Source of the DNA: VRUG01 sp965372745
GTDB taxonomy: Bacteria > Planctomycetota > Phycisphaerae > Sedimentisphaerales > Anaerobacaceae
DNA length: 51,285 nucleotides
Assembly: GCA_965372745.1 (NCBI GenBank)
Contig: CBDVDM010000012.1
Coordinates: 1 to 51,285, forward strand
Reading direction: 5' to 3'
In this document: positions 1-8,771 of the stretch, piece after piece
Layout: each line of letters starts with the position of its first letter
How positions within the stretch are numbered: the first letter of the stretch is position 1
Translations under genes and position numbers: made by a program
Notes under the pieces: model-generated
Told to the model about the DNA's origin: nothing
Seen by the model: only the letters and a program-made list of their open reading frames with translations
Databases searched by the model: none

Positions 1-104
1 GTGCTGCCGAAAAGAATCTCAACCGCAATGCCAACAGCAATCAACAACAAAAAGATTTCCGTGATCTCACCCAACCATTTTTTGATTTCCTGCAGAAAAC
101 GCAT
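1..104 (-). CDS. Partial membrane protein (N-terminus only)
   Basis: Only the first 34 codons are inside the window; the gene runs off base 1. The start is the ATG read from 104-102, and AAGGAG lies seven bases before it, a good ribosome binding site. The visible part has a charged amphipathic opening (MRFLQEIKKWLGEITE) and then about 15 hydrophobic residues, so an inner-membrane anchor with a short cytoplasmic head is likely. I do not recognise the family, and function cannot be judged from this fragment. Confidence 0.6.
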   Translation of the reverse strand, partial: MRFLQEIKKWLGEITEIFLLLIAVGIAVEILFGS

Positions 105-266
105 TCCGAATCTCCTTAATAAAGACCAAAAAATTACAAAAAACCCTTTGAAGTTTATTCGGCTTATTTTTTTCAATTTCTTTAACTTTTATACCCAAAA
201 CATCAAGATATACCCACCTTAGCATTTTTACAAAGTCGCTAAATGTTAAACTGGGGCACTTTTTCC

Positions 267-296
267 TTGACATTTTGTGTTAAAATAGGCTATTAT
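267..296 (+). promoter_or_regulatory. Sigma70-type promoter
   Basis: TTGACA at 267-272 and TATTAT at 291-296 are separated by 18 bases. The expected start of transcription is 303, which is the G of an in-frame GTG. This is a perfect -35 and a 5/6 -10 in an otherwise featureless AT-rich gap. Confidence 0.6.
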
Positions 297-302
297 GGAT
301 TT

Positions 303-476
303 GTGCTCATAAACTTTATAGCCTGTGTTTTACGTATATCACTTATCGCTGTTTGTTGGTCTTTTGCATGGCGTTATGTCAAACCCACAACACAACTTAT
401 GAGAATAGCCCGTGCTGCGATTCTGGTTGTTTTTCTTTTGGTTATCATGGCTGTTTTAAGTATTCCGAGCCATTAA
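303..476 (+). CDS. Hypothetical small membrane protein
   Basis: A possible 57-residue protein with two hydrophobic segments, near residues 1-20 and 37-53, split by a basic loop (WRYVKPTTQLMRIAR). The GTG start coincides with the predicted transcription start, so the mRNA would be leaderless. The frame is open further upstream to an ATG at 243, but that lies ahead of the promoter. The family is unknown to me. The case rests on the promoter and hydrophobicity only, and it could be a chance ORF. Confidence 0.35.
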   Translation: MLINFIACVLRISLIAVCWSFAWRYVKPTTQLMRIARAAILVVFLLVIMAVLSIPSH

Positions 477-618
477 CTCATCAGAAATTACCTAAATCAG
501 AGCAGGTTTCAAAAAAAGTTGCATTTTCCTACCAAGTCTAAAAATTTCCCTGTTTTTTAGCTACAGAAATACCGCTTAATTCTGGATCGTAGCAGTTTGA
601 CTTGAATAAGCAGGCCTC

Positions 619-647
619 TTGAAAAAACAGTTGAAACAACGTATAAA
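619..647 (+). promoter_or_regulatory. ligA promoter, candidate leaderless
   Basis: TTGAAA at 619-624, a 17-base spacer, and TATAAA at 642-647. Transcription would start near 654, and the ligA ATG is at 656. No Shine-Dalgarno sequence precedes the ATG, which agrees with a leaderless message. Confidence 0.5.
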
Positions 648-655
648 TAACAGTT

Positions 656-2656
656 ATGGCTAAAGATGTGAAAAAAACAATAGAGCAGTTGCGAATTGAA
701 ATCAGAGAGCACGATTATCTTTATTATGTTCTCAATCAGCCTAAGATAACCGACCGGCAATATGATAAGCTCTTTACCGAATTAAAAAAATTGGAGCAGG
801 AAAACCCTCAGTTAATCACCTCGGACTCGCCTACCCAGCGGGTATCTGAACAGCCCATAGAAGGTTTTACCTCAGTCCGTCATACCGTACCGATGCTGAG
901 TATAGATAATACCTATAATGCAGAAGAGCTGCGGGCATTCGATGAAAGACTACGCAAGCAGCTTAGTAAAGAAAAATATGACTATGTAATTGAATTAAAA
1001 ATTGACGGTCTTGCGATAAGTCTGCGTTATGAAAGTGGTAAATTAGTTACTGCAGCCACACGCGGTAACGGTGAAACCGGTGACAATGTTACTGCGAATG
1101 TACGGACAATAAAAGCTGTTCCTCTCATGCTGCGAGGCAATGGTAAAATTCCAGATGTATTAGAGGTTCGCGGTGAGGTTTATATGCCAACCAAATCATT
1201 TGTTGAGCTAAACAAACTCCGCCTGGAAAGTGGTGAGCCTGTTTTTGCAAATCCGAGAAATGCCGCTGCAGGTTCGCTGAAACTATTGGATGCGAAAACA
1301 ACAGCTTCGAGAAACTTATCGTTTTTCGCTTATGCCACAGGTGAGCTGTCACAGCCTATAGCTGACAATCACTATGAAACCTTGATGAAATTCAAAGAAT
1401 TCGGACTGCCTGTTGAGCCTCATATTCAAAGAGCTGAAAACATAGACGAGGTAATAGATATTTGCCTCGGATGGGACAGGGAAAAACAAAAGCCCGGTTA
1501 TCAAATCGATGGTATGGTCATAAAGGTCAACCGTTTTGACCAGAGGCAGATACTTGGTTCAACAGGCAGAGCACCGCGATGGTGTATCTCTTATAAGTTC
1601 CCCGCTGAACAGGCGGAAACTATTATCGAATCGATAGACGTACAGGTAGGCAAAACCGGCATACTAACGCCGGTGGCAAATTTAAAACCTGTGCAACTGG
1701 CCGGCACAACTGTTAAAAGAGCTTCTCTTCATAACTTTGATGAGACCGATAGGCTTGATGTACGGGAAGGTGACACGGTGATAATCGAAAAAGCGGGTGA
1801 GATAATACCGCAGGTGGTTGAGGTTAAACATGAAAAGAGATCTAAAGATTCAAAGCCGTTTAAAAAACCTGTAAAATGTCCCAACTGCAAATTGCCTATC
1901 AAGCAAGATGAAAACGGGGTTTACATCCGCTGTGTCAATCCTGATTGTCCGGGTCAGTTGAGAGAACGATTGATTTACTTTGCAGGCAAGGGTCAGATGA
2001 ATATTGAAAATCTCGGTCCTTCTCTGATTGACCAGTTGATTGATACGGGGCTGGTAAGGAATTTTGCAGATTTGTACAAATTGCAGTTTGGCCAACTGGC
2101 CGGGCTTGAGCGGATGGCGGACAAAAGTGCTGCCAACGTAGTAGACGCTATTGAAAAAAGCAAGCACCGACATTTATGGAGATTGATAGCAGCTCTGGGA
2201 ATTCGGCATATCGGGGGACAATCTGCACAGGTTTTAGCGGATTATTTCGGCTCGCTGGAAGCAATGATATCAGCAGAGAAAGAAAGTCTTGCAGAGATTG
2301 ACCAGATCGGGCCGATTATGGCAGAAAGTGTTTATGAATATTTCCGTAACGAAAAGAACATGAAAATTATAGATGAATTGTTGGCAGCAGGGGTAAGGCT
2401 TTTAAAGCCGGTATCTAAAAAAGGCAGTCGGTTAGCCGGCAAAATAATCGTTGTTACTGGAACGTTAGAGAAGTTTACACGTCAGGAAATCAAGGAAGCT
2501 ATCACACATGCCGGCGGCAAGGTATCCTCGAGCGTAAGTAAAAAAACAGATTATGTATTAGCCGGTGAAAACCCGGGCAGCAAATTTGACAAGGCAAAGA
2601 AACTTGGGGTTGAAGTGATAAACGAAAAGCAATTCCTGGATATGATTGGCGGGTAA
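656..2656 (+). CDS. ligA: NAD-dependent DNA ligase
   Basis: LigA seals nicks with NAD+ as adenylate donor, in replication and repair. The 666 residues match the usual length. The N-terminal Ia helices (about 5-70) are followed by the nucleotidyltransferase domain with the adenylated lysine K115 in ELKIDGLA, the OB fold, and a four-cysteine zinc finger (CPNC near 400, then CVNPDC). A helix-hairpin-helix block and a C-terminal BRCT domain (about 590-666, GKIIVVTGTLEKF) complete it. The start is set by the N-terminal homology and by the promoter just upstream. ribD begins 10 bases after the stop, so the two genes are probably cotranscribed. Confidence 0.97.
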   Translation: MAKDVKKTIEQLRIEIREHDYLYYVLNQPKITDRQYDKLFTELKKLEQENPQLITSDSPTQRVSEQPIEGFTSVRHTVPMLSIDNTYNAEELRAFDERLRKQLSKEKYDYVIELKIDGLAISLRYESGKLVTAATRGNGETGDNVTANVRTIKAVPLMLRGNGKIPDVLEVRGEVYMPTKSFVELNKLRLESGEPVFANPRNAAAGSLKLLDAKTTASRNLSFFAYATGELSQPIADNHYETLMKFKEFGLPVEPHIQRAENIDEVIDICLGWDREKQKPGYQIDGMVIKVNRFDQRQILGSTGRAPRWCISYKFPAEQAETIIESIDVQVGKTGILTPVANLKPVQLAGTTVKRASLHNFDETDRLDVREGDTVIIEKAGEIIPQVVEVKHEKRSKDSKPFKKPVKCPNCKLPIKQDENGVYIRCVNPDCPGQLRERLIYFAGKGQMNIENLGPSLIDQLIDTGLVRNFADLYKLQFGQLAGLERMADKSAANVVDAIEKSKHRHLWRLIAALGIRHIGGQSAQVLADYFGSLEAMISAEKESLAEIDQIGPIMAESVYEYFRNEKNMKIIDELLAAGVRLLKPVSKKGSRLAGKIIVVTGTLEKFTRQEIKEAITHAGGKVSSSVSKKTDYVLAGENPGSKFDKAKKLGVEVINEKQFLDMIGG

Positions 2657-2666
2657 AGTTGACGAG

Positions 2667-3779
2667 ATGGCAAGTATTGATGAAAAGTATATGCAAAAAG
2701 CGCTGTTGCTTGCCAAAAAAGGTATAGGCTTGGTTGAGCCTAATCCAACGGTCGGTTGTATAATCGTCAAAGACGAGCAAATCATCGGCAGAGGCTGGCA
2801 CAGGAAATTCGGCGAGAGCCACGCTGAAATTAATGCCCTGGAAGATTGCAGGGCGAACGGCTTTGAGACCGCCGGCGCAACAATGTATATAACACTTGAA
2901 CCTTGCTGCCACAAAGGAAAAACCGGCCCCTGCACTGAGGCGATTATTGCAGCTAAACCAACCAAAGTCGTAGCGGCAATGGTTGACCCTTCTGCTCATG
3001 CCGGCGGCAAAGGAATCCAGAAATTACGTAACGCAGGAATAAAAGTTGAGGTCGGGGTATGTGAAGAGCAGGCCAGACTGTTAAATGCGCCTTTTATCAA
3101 ATTCGCAGGTACGGGAAGAACCTGGGTAATATTGAAATGGGCACAAAGCAGCGATGGCAAAATGGCATGGACAAATGAAAATGATGGCCGACGATGGATA
3201 TCAAATGAAAAAAGCAGAGAAGACGCCCATAAACTTCGCAGACGTGTTCAGGCAATACTCGTTGGTATTGAAACAGTTCTCGCAGATGACCCCCTGCTCA
3301 CAGCCAGGCCCGGCAAAGGCAAAAATCTTACAAGGATTGTTCTCGATAGCAAATTGAGGATTCCGCTGGACTGTCAGCTAATTACTACCGCTAAAAAGTC
3401 ACCGGTACTAATCGTAACAAGCCGGGAATCCGTCAGTTCAAATCCCAAACCCGCAGAGAAAATTATCAAGGCCGGTGCCGAGATTTTAAGTGTACCGCTC
3501 AAAGACGGCCTTTGTGATTTGACCGTCCTGCTTGATAAACTCGGCAAACGAGATATACAGCAATTACTTGTCGAGGGTGGCCCTGCCGTAATAACTTCAT
3601 TTTTGAACGAAAACCTTGCCGACGAAGTATGTGTTTATATTTCACCCGAAACGCTGGGAAGTCAAGGCCGTATCGACATTTCTAAACCGATGGCAGAATT
3701 AGCTGAAGGTAAGGGGCTGAAAAGTGTCGAAGTAAAACATTTCGGCAACAACAAATGTATAACAGGTTTTTACCAGTAA
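2667..3779 (+). CDS. ribD: Bifunctional riboflavin deaminase/reductase RibD
   Basis: RibD makes the second and third steps of riboflavin synthesis from GTP: deamination of the pyrimidinone, then NADPH-dependent reduction of the ribose. The N-terminal deaminase (about 1-145) has the zinc motifs SHAE and PCCHKGKTGPC. The reductase domain begins near WVILKWAQSSDGKMAW. The 370 residues match the family. I chose the ATG at 2667 over an in-frame TTG at 2646 that overlaps ligA, because family proteins begin close to this point. Other rib genes are not in the window. Confidence 0.95.
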   Translation: MASIDEKYMQKALLLAKKGIGLVEPNPTVGCIIVKDEQIIGRGWHRKFGESHAEINALEDCRANGFETAGATMYITLEPCCHKGKTGPCTEAIIAAKPTKVVAAMVDPSAHAGGKGIQKLRNAGIKVEVGVCEEQARLLNAPFIKFAGTGRTWVILKWAQSSDGKMAWTNENDGRRWISNEKSREDAHKLRRRVQAILVGIETVLADDPLLTARPGKGKNLTRIVLDSKLRIPLDCQLITTAKKSPVLIVTSRESVSSNPKPAEKIIKAGAEILSVPLKDGLCDLTVLLDKLGKRDIQQLLVEGGPAVITSFLNENLADEVCVYISPETLGSQGRIDISKPMAELAEGKGLKSVEVKHFGNNKCITGFYQ

Positions 3780-3785
3780 GAATTA

Positions 3786-5120
3786 TTATTCATCGAGCAT
3801 TTTTTTAGCTCGCAGAATATGATGATAATGCTGGGCAAAGCGGTGGGCTTCATCTCTGACGTATTGTAATAATTTCAAGGCTGGTGACGTTCTTGGCAGT
3901 TTCAGAGGTTTTCTGCTGTTTTGCAGGAAAAGCTGTTCTTCTTTTTTTGCGATAGATGCGATTTTAAGAACTGGTGCATTCAATTGCCTAAGGGCATTTT
4001 GGGCAGCGTGGAGCTGGCCCAGTCCGCCATCGATTAAAATCAGGTCGGGCCAAAGCTCTTCGCCCTTGAGCGCATATTTATACCTGCGTTTAACAACCTC
4101 AGCTATCATGGCGTAATCGTCTATGCCCTTTATGGTTTTGATTTTGAAGCGGCGGTAACCTGATTTGAACGGCCTGCCATCGATGAACTTGACTAACGAA
4201 CCGACGGATTCGGCACCTGCGATATGTGCGATGTCGATACCCTCGATAATCCTGACGGGCTGCTCGGTTTTTAGGATATTCTGCAATTGCTGCAATGCCA
4301 GGGTCGGGTCTGTTGCAAAGACTTCCGGCTGGACATTTTCATCGGGAGTCCCCCGCCGGCCGAGACGCTCTATAAGCCGGATACGGTCGCGGCAGATTGA
4401 GGCTGTTTCGTATTCCCTTGCCTGGGCAGCCTGGGACATCTGCTTTTTGAGCTGGCGGATTACCGTTGAACGTTTCGATTTTAAAAATTTAACAAGGTCA
4501 CTGATAATTCTTTTGTAATTTTCTTTTGAAATTTTTGCTGCACACGGTGCTGCACATTGTTTAATGCTGTAAAGAATACATGGCCTGAAGAATCTGCGTT
4601 TCCGGTCATTGTCTTTAATGTCGAGGCTGCACGTTCTGAATCTGAATATCTTTTGCAGTTCAACGAAAACCGCCCGTAATTCCTTCGCACTGGCAAACGG
4701 GCCGAAAAGCCTGGTACCCTTTTGATGAGGCTTTCGCGTAATATAGACGCCGGGGAAGTCCTCGCTGGCGGTTATTTCCAGATATGGAAAAGTCTTATCA
4801 TCAAAAAGCTCGGTGTTGTAAGGCGGATGGATGTCTTTTATCAGCCTGGCCTCGCTGAGCACAGCATCGACTTCGGTTTCGGTCTGCAAAAACTCGACCG
4901 TTTCGACTTTTTTTATCATCTCAACGATTTTTGGCCCGCGAGAGGCAAGCAGGTCAGATGATTTTTGAAAATAGCTGCTGACACGAGTACGAATGTTTTT
5001 GGCTTTTCCTATGTAGAGAACTTTATCTCTCGCACCTTTCATAAAGTACAGACCTGACGTGGAGGGTAAAGCCTTTATTTGTTCTCTAATCGACCGCAAT
5101 CTATCTTCGTTGGTAACCAT
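3786..5120 (-). CDS. uvrC: Excinuclease UvrC, short form without C-terminal HhH
   Basis: UvrC cuts on both sides of a lesion in the UvrABC nucleotide excision pathway. At 444 residues it is far below the usual 590-620. The GIY-YIG nuclease (about 15-100, SGLYFMKGARDKVLYIGKAK), the UVR/UvrB-binding helix (about 200-235) and the RNase H-like nuclease domain are present. Catalytic residues are visible in EGIDIAHIAG, LILIDGG and RDEAHRF. The protein stops about 13 residues after RDEAHRF, where others continue into the (HhH)2 DNA-binding domain. It is transcribed toward ribD and ends six bases from it. The ATG lies exactly at the predicted transcription start. Confidence 0.93.
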   Translation of the reverse strand: MVTNEDRLRSIREQIKALPSTSGLYFMKGARDKVLYIGKAKNIRTRVSSYFQKSSDLLASRGPKIVEMIKKVETVEFLQTETEVDAVLSEARLIKDIHPPYNTELFDDKTFPYLEITASEDFPGVYITRKPHQKGTRLFGPFASAKELRAVFVELQKIFRFRTCSLDIKDNDRKRRFFRPCILYSIKQCAAPCAAKISKENYKRIISDLVKFLKSKRSTVIRQLKKQMSQAAQAREYETASICRDRIRLIERLGRRGTPDENVQPEVFATDPTLALQQLQNILKTEQPVRIIEGIDIAHIAGAESVGSLVKFIDGRPFKSGYRRFKIKTIKGIDDYAMIAEVVKRRYKYALKGEELWPDLILIDGGLGQLHAAQNALRQLNAPVLKIASIAKKEEQLFLQNSRKPLKLPRTSPALKLLQYVRDEAHRFAQHYHHILRAKKMLDE

Positions 5121-5126
5121 AAACCT

Positions 5127-5154
5127 ATTGTATTGGAAACAAACTTATTGATAA
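5127..5154 (-). promoter_or_regulatory. uvrC promoter, candidate leaderless
   Basis: Read on the minus strand, TACAAT (5132-5127) is seven bases before the uvrC ATG at 5120, so transcription should begin on the A of the start codon. The matching -35 is a weaker TTATCA (5154-5149) with a 16-base spacer. No ribosome binding site is present. Confidence 0.45.
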
Positions 5155-5298
5155 ACGAGTTTTTCACTTTCCATACCTGGCGCACACAAAAATAGCCTAA
5201 AGTTATAGGACTTTAGTTTGCAAATCCCGAAAAAAAATTCTTCTCATAGCTTTAGTAACTACAAGGACTAAGAAAAAAACATTCAGATTATTAGAAAA

Positions 5299-5326
5299 TT
5301 TTCGACTTTTCACTTTTCACTTTTGG
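5299..5326. repeat. Heptanucleotide tandem repeat in uvrC-nrdJ gap
   Basis: Four 7-base units, two identical (CTTTTCA) and two diverged, lie in the 312-base divergent gap. The rest of the gap holds the uvrC promoter and the candidate NrdR boxes. I see no cobalamin riboswitch. Confidence 0.6.
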
Positions 5327-5361
5327 ACAAATCCCGTAAACTGATAAAGGTAACTTTTGCA

Positions 5362-5403
5362 ACTATATCTTGTTCTATTTCTATCATTTTTACAATATAT
5401 TGT
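5362..5403 (+). promoter_or_regulatory. Two candidate NrdR boxes before nrdJ
   Basis: ACAATATATTGT at 5392-5403 is a perfect palindrome that fits the core of the NrdR box. ACTATATCTTGT at 5362-5373 matches it at 10 of 12 positions. The centres are 30 bases apart, near three helical turns; known NrdR boxes occur in pairs about 31-32 bases apart. NrdR is the ATP/dATP-sensing repressor of ribonucleotide reductase genes. The regulator gene itself is not in the window. Confidence 0.55.
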
Positions 5404-5432
5404 GGTTTAATCGTTCGCATGGAGGCTTATAA

Positions 5433-8400
5433 ATGTCGCAGAAATTCAACCCGGAAAACCCGTTTAAGAACCAGCAACCGCAACCAAAGGCCGCACCGGA
5501 AGTCTCCGAATCCAAAGGATTGACTATCGAACAGGCCTTCTCAACACCCGACGTCCATCCATTTGACGAGCTTGAATGGGAAATGCGTTCTGCGAAGATT
5601 TCCAGCGATAGTGGTGAGGTAATTTTTGAACAGGACAATATTGAGGTTCCAACAAGCTGGAGCCAACTTGCAACAAAAGTTGTTTCGAGCAAGTATTTCT
5701 ACGGTGATGTAGAAAACGGCCAGCGTGAACACTCTGTAAAACAACTGGTACACCGAGTCTGCAAGGCTATTTCTGAGCGAGGCAAACGGGACGGTTACTT
5801 TGCAACAGAAAAAGATGCTGAGAATTTCTACAATGAGCTGACATATCTTTGCGTGAATCAATACGGAGCGTTTAATTCGCCGGTCTGGTTCAATGCGGGT
5901 CTCTACGATACTTACGGTATTAAAGGCAGCAGGCATAACTGGCATTGGGACATGAAAGATAACAAAGCAGTTATGTGCGAAAACAGCTATGAATATCCTC
6001 AGGCTTCGGCATGTTTTATCCAGTCGGTTAAGGATTCAATGGGAGACATAATGCGTCTTGCAGCAAGCGAGGCGATGATTTTCAAACACGGTTCAGGAAC
6101 CGGCACGGATTTATCTACACTTCGAAGCAGCAAAGAGAAGCTCTCCGGAGGCGGCAAACCGTCAGGGCCGTTGAGCTTTATGAGGGTTTATGACCAGGTA
6201 GCTGCGGTAATCAAATCCGGAGGTAAAACACGTCGTGCTGCCAAGATGCAGTCATTAAAAATTGGCCATCCTGACATTAAGGAATTCATTACCTGCAAAA
6301 CCGAGGAAGAGAAAAAGGCATGGGCACTTATCGAGGCCGGTTACGACGGTGATTATAACAACGAGGCCTACAGCAGTGTGATGTTCCAGAACTCCAATCT
6401 TTCCGTTCGCGTGACAGATGAATTTATGCAGTGTGTGGAAAAAGATGACAAATGGACCACGCATGCAGTAACAACAGGTGAGAATGTAGAAGAGCATTCG
6501 GCTCGCGAATTAATGACCTTAATTGCTGAAGGTACAAGGATTTGCGGCGACCCGGGGATGCAGTATCACAGCACAATCAATCGCTGGCACACATGTCCGA
6601 ATTCCGGCCCGATTAACGCCTCGAATCCGTGCAGCGAGTACATGTTCATTGATAATTCAGCGTGTAATCTTGCCTCGTTAAATCTTATGAAGTTCCGCAA
6701 AGACGATGGCACTTTCGATATTGACAGATTTAAAAAGGCAGTTCGGATTTTCCTTATTGCCCAGGAGATACTGGTTGATAACGGCAGTTATCCCGATTCA
6801 GAAATAACCACGAACAGCTATATGTTCCGTCCACTCGGACTGGGTTACGCTAATTTAGGCTCGCTTTTGATGAGTCTTGCGCTGCCTTATGATTCAGACC
6901 AGGCACGGGCAATAGCAGCAGCAATAACAGCTATTCTGACAGGCACTGCTTATGTAGAAAGTGCCGAGATAGCATCTGTCAAGGGGGCCTTTAAGGAATT
7001 CGATAAAAACACAAGCGAGATGTTAAAAGTTATCAATATGCACCGTCAGCACGCCTATGACATTCCTGAATCGCATTGTCCGGATTATCTGCGTAATGCT
7101 GCCAAGGACGCTTGGGACCAGGCATTTGATACAGGCTCGAAAACCGGTTTCAGGAACGCACAGGTAAGTGTACTTGCGCCAACCGGCACAATCGGATTTT
7201 TGATGGACTGCGATACCACAGGCATTGAACCGGATATTGCACTTGTCAAATACAAATTATTGGCCGGCGGCGGGATGCTCAAACTTGTCAACAAAACCGT
7301 GCCAATGGCTCTTGAACGTTTAGGTTACAGTATCGATGACATCAAGTCTATCTGTGATTACATAGATGAACATGAGAATATCGAAGGGGCTAAAAAACTA
7401 AACGATGAGCATCTGTCAATCTTCGACTGTGCCTTTAAGCCTCGCAATGGTAAAAGATGTATCCATTATCTGGCTCACTTGAAGATGATGTCGGCGGCTC
7501 AGCCTTTCATATCAGGTGCTATCAGCAAGACCATCAATATGCCCAACGAAAGTACAACCGAGGAAATTGCCGAGGCATATATGGAGGGATGGAAACTTGG
7601 ATTGAAGGCAATTGCAGTCTATCGCGACGGTTCCAAGAAGCTGCAACCGGTCTCCACCAAAAAGCATAAGCAGGCAAAGGCCAAAGAAATCGCAGCTGCG
7701 CCTGCAAGGCCGTTCAGGCGTAGACTGCCGGATACACGCAGCAGTATCACGCATAAATTTTCTGTCACAGGCCATGAGGGTTACCTCACGGTCGGGCTAT
7801 ACGAAGACGGCCAGCCGGGAGAGCTGTTTATTACAATGGCGAAAGAAGGCAGTACCGTTGGCGGGCTTATGGACGTAATTGGTACATGCACTTCGATGGC
7901 ATTGCAGTATGGCGTACCATTATTCACATTAGTTGATAAATTCCGCCATGCACGGTTTGAACCTTCAGGAATGACCTCGAACAGGGACATACCATTTGCA
8001 AAGAGTCTGATTGATTACATTTTCTGCTGGCTTGGATGCCAGTTTATTCCGGGTTATGCTGAGAAGAACACGCCCAACAGAACAGATGCCCCGAAAGCAA
8101 GTAAGAATGTAACAACCGCAAGGCAATTAGTCGAAAAAACAAAAGACCTGGCTCAGAAAATAGCTGAAGTAAAAGCCGAGACAAAAACTAAAGACACCAA
8201 TGAACAACAGAAGAGTAAAACACCTTCGTTGGCAGTGAAAAACAAATTTACTGATGTTGCAAACCGAATTAAAACTTTAGTTGGCTCAGCCATTTCTGAC
8301 AGCTCCGAGCAGTTACAGCCGGAAGGTGCGGTCATGCAGAAATTCATCGCACAATTCGAACATTTCCAGGATGATGCGCCAGCCTGTGATGTCTGCGGCT

Positions 8401-8468
8401 CGATTACAGTTCGCAACGGCACTTGCTATAAGTGCTTTAATTGCGGAAACTCAATGGGCTGCTCATAA
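5433..8468 (+). CDS. nrdJ: B12-dependent ribonucleotide reductase, class II
   Basis: NrdJ reduces ribonucleotides to deoxyribonucleotides with adenosylcobalamin as radical source, so it works with or without oxygen. In the 1011 residues the redox cysteine C194 (SACF) and the active-site NPCSE loop (398-402) are in place. A zinc-ribbon-like tail carries C985, C988, C998, C1001, C1004 and C1010. The N-terminus lacks an obvious ATP cone. A Lys/Ala-rich linker (about 870-950) joins the catalytic core and the tail. The start has a clear GGAGG seven bases upstream, unlike the leaderless candidates around it. The paired NrdR boxes suggest repression when dATP is high. Confidence 0.96.
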   Translation: MSQKFNPENPFKNQQPQPKAAPEVSESKGLTIEQAFSTPDVHPFDELEWEMRSAKISSDSGEVIFEQDNIEVPTSWSQLATKVVSSKYFYGDVENGQREHSVKQLVHRVCKAISERGKRDGYFATEKDAENFYNELTYLCVNQYGAFNSPVWFNAGLYDTYGIKGSRHNWHWDMKDNKAVMCENSYEYPQASACFIQSVKDSMGDIMRLAASEAMIFKHGSGTGTDLSTLRSSKEKLSGGGKPSGPLSFMRVYDQVAAVIKSGGKTRRAAKMQSLKIGHPDIKEFITCKTEEEKKAWALIEAGYDGDYNNEAYSSVMFQNSNLSVRVTDEFMQCVEKDDKWTTHAVTTGENVEEHSARELMTLIAEGTRICGDPGMQYHSTINRWHTCPNSGPINASNPCSEYMFIDNSACNLASLNLMKFRKDDGTFDIDRFKKAVRIFLIAQEILVDNGSYPDSEITTNSYMFRPLGLGYANLGSLLMSLALPYDSDQARAIAAAITAILTGTAYVESAEIASVKGAFKEFDKNTSEMLKVINMHRQHAYDIPESHCPDYLRNAAKDAWDQAFDTGSKTGFRNAQVSVLAPTGTIGFLMDCDTTGIEPDIALVKYKLLAGGGMLKLVNKTVPMALERLGYSIDDIKSICDYIDEHENIEGAKKLNDEHLSIFDCAFKPRNGKRCIHYLAHLKMMSAAQPFISGAISKTINMPNESTTEEIAEAYMEGWKLGLKAIAVYRDGSKKLQPVSTKKHKQAKAKEIAAAPARPFRRRLPDTRSSITHKFSVTGHEGYLTVGLYEDGQPGELFITMAKEGSTVGGLMDVIGTCTSMALQYGVPLFTLVDKFRHARFEPSGMTSNRDIPFAKSLIDYIFCWLGCQFIPGYAEKNTPNRTDAPKASKNVTTARQLVEKTKDLAQKIAEVKAETKTKDTNEQQKSKTPSLAVKNKFTDVANRIKTLVGSAISDSSEQLQPEGAVMQKFIAQFEHFQDDAPACDVCGSITVRNGTCYKCFNCGNSMGCS

Positions 8469-8736
8469 AAGCCAGGTATGGCCGAGTAACAAAACTTACA
8501 AGAAAAAACAGAGTTTTACCCTCCAAAAGTAGACATTTTCCGGACGTGAAGTCGCTCTATCATAAGCAAAACTGTTGTCTATTTCAGTTTCGTTAATGAA
8601 CAAGTGGATTTGTACCAAGCTGAAAAAGATATGTTTGCTTTGCCCTAACTCTTTTATTAGAAGCCTGTTACAGTTCTTATTCACCTGACATACCAGCATA
8701 GAGAAGGTAATTTATATTTGATTTAATGTCGCAAAG
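8469..8736. other. Gap with no recognised feature
   Basis: Between nrdJ and the folC promoter I find no convincing ORF, tRNA or terminator. A short AAAACT/AGTTTT inverted repeat near 8490-8515 is too weak to call a terminator. Confidence 0.5.
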
Positions 8737-8765
8737 TTGACTTAATAGCAGTCCTCTGCTATACT
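8737..8765 (+). promoter_or_regulatory. folC promoter, leaderless
   Basis: TTGACT at 8737-8742, a 17-base spacer, and TATACT at 8760-8765. Transcription should start at 8772, the A of the folC ATG. This is the clearest leaderless arrangement in the window. Confidence 0.65.
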
Positions 8766-8771
8766 ACATAT

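Noticed and set aside
5155..5432. Possible cobalamin riboswitch before the B12-dependent nrdJ
   Set aside because: No B12-box-like conserved core (such as GCCACTG) and no suitable structure is visible; NrdR-like boxes explain the region better.
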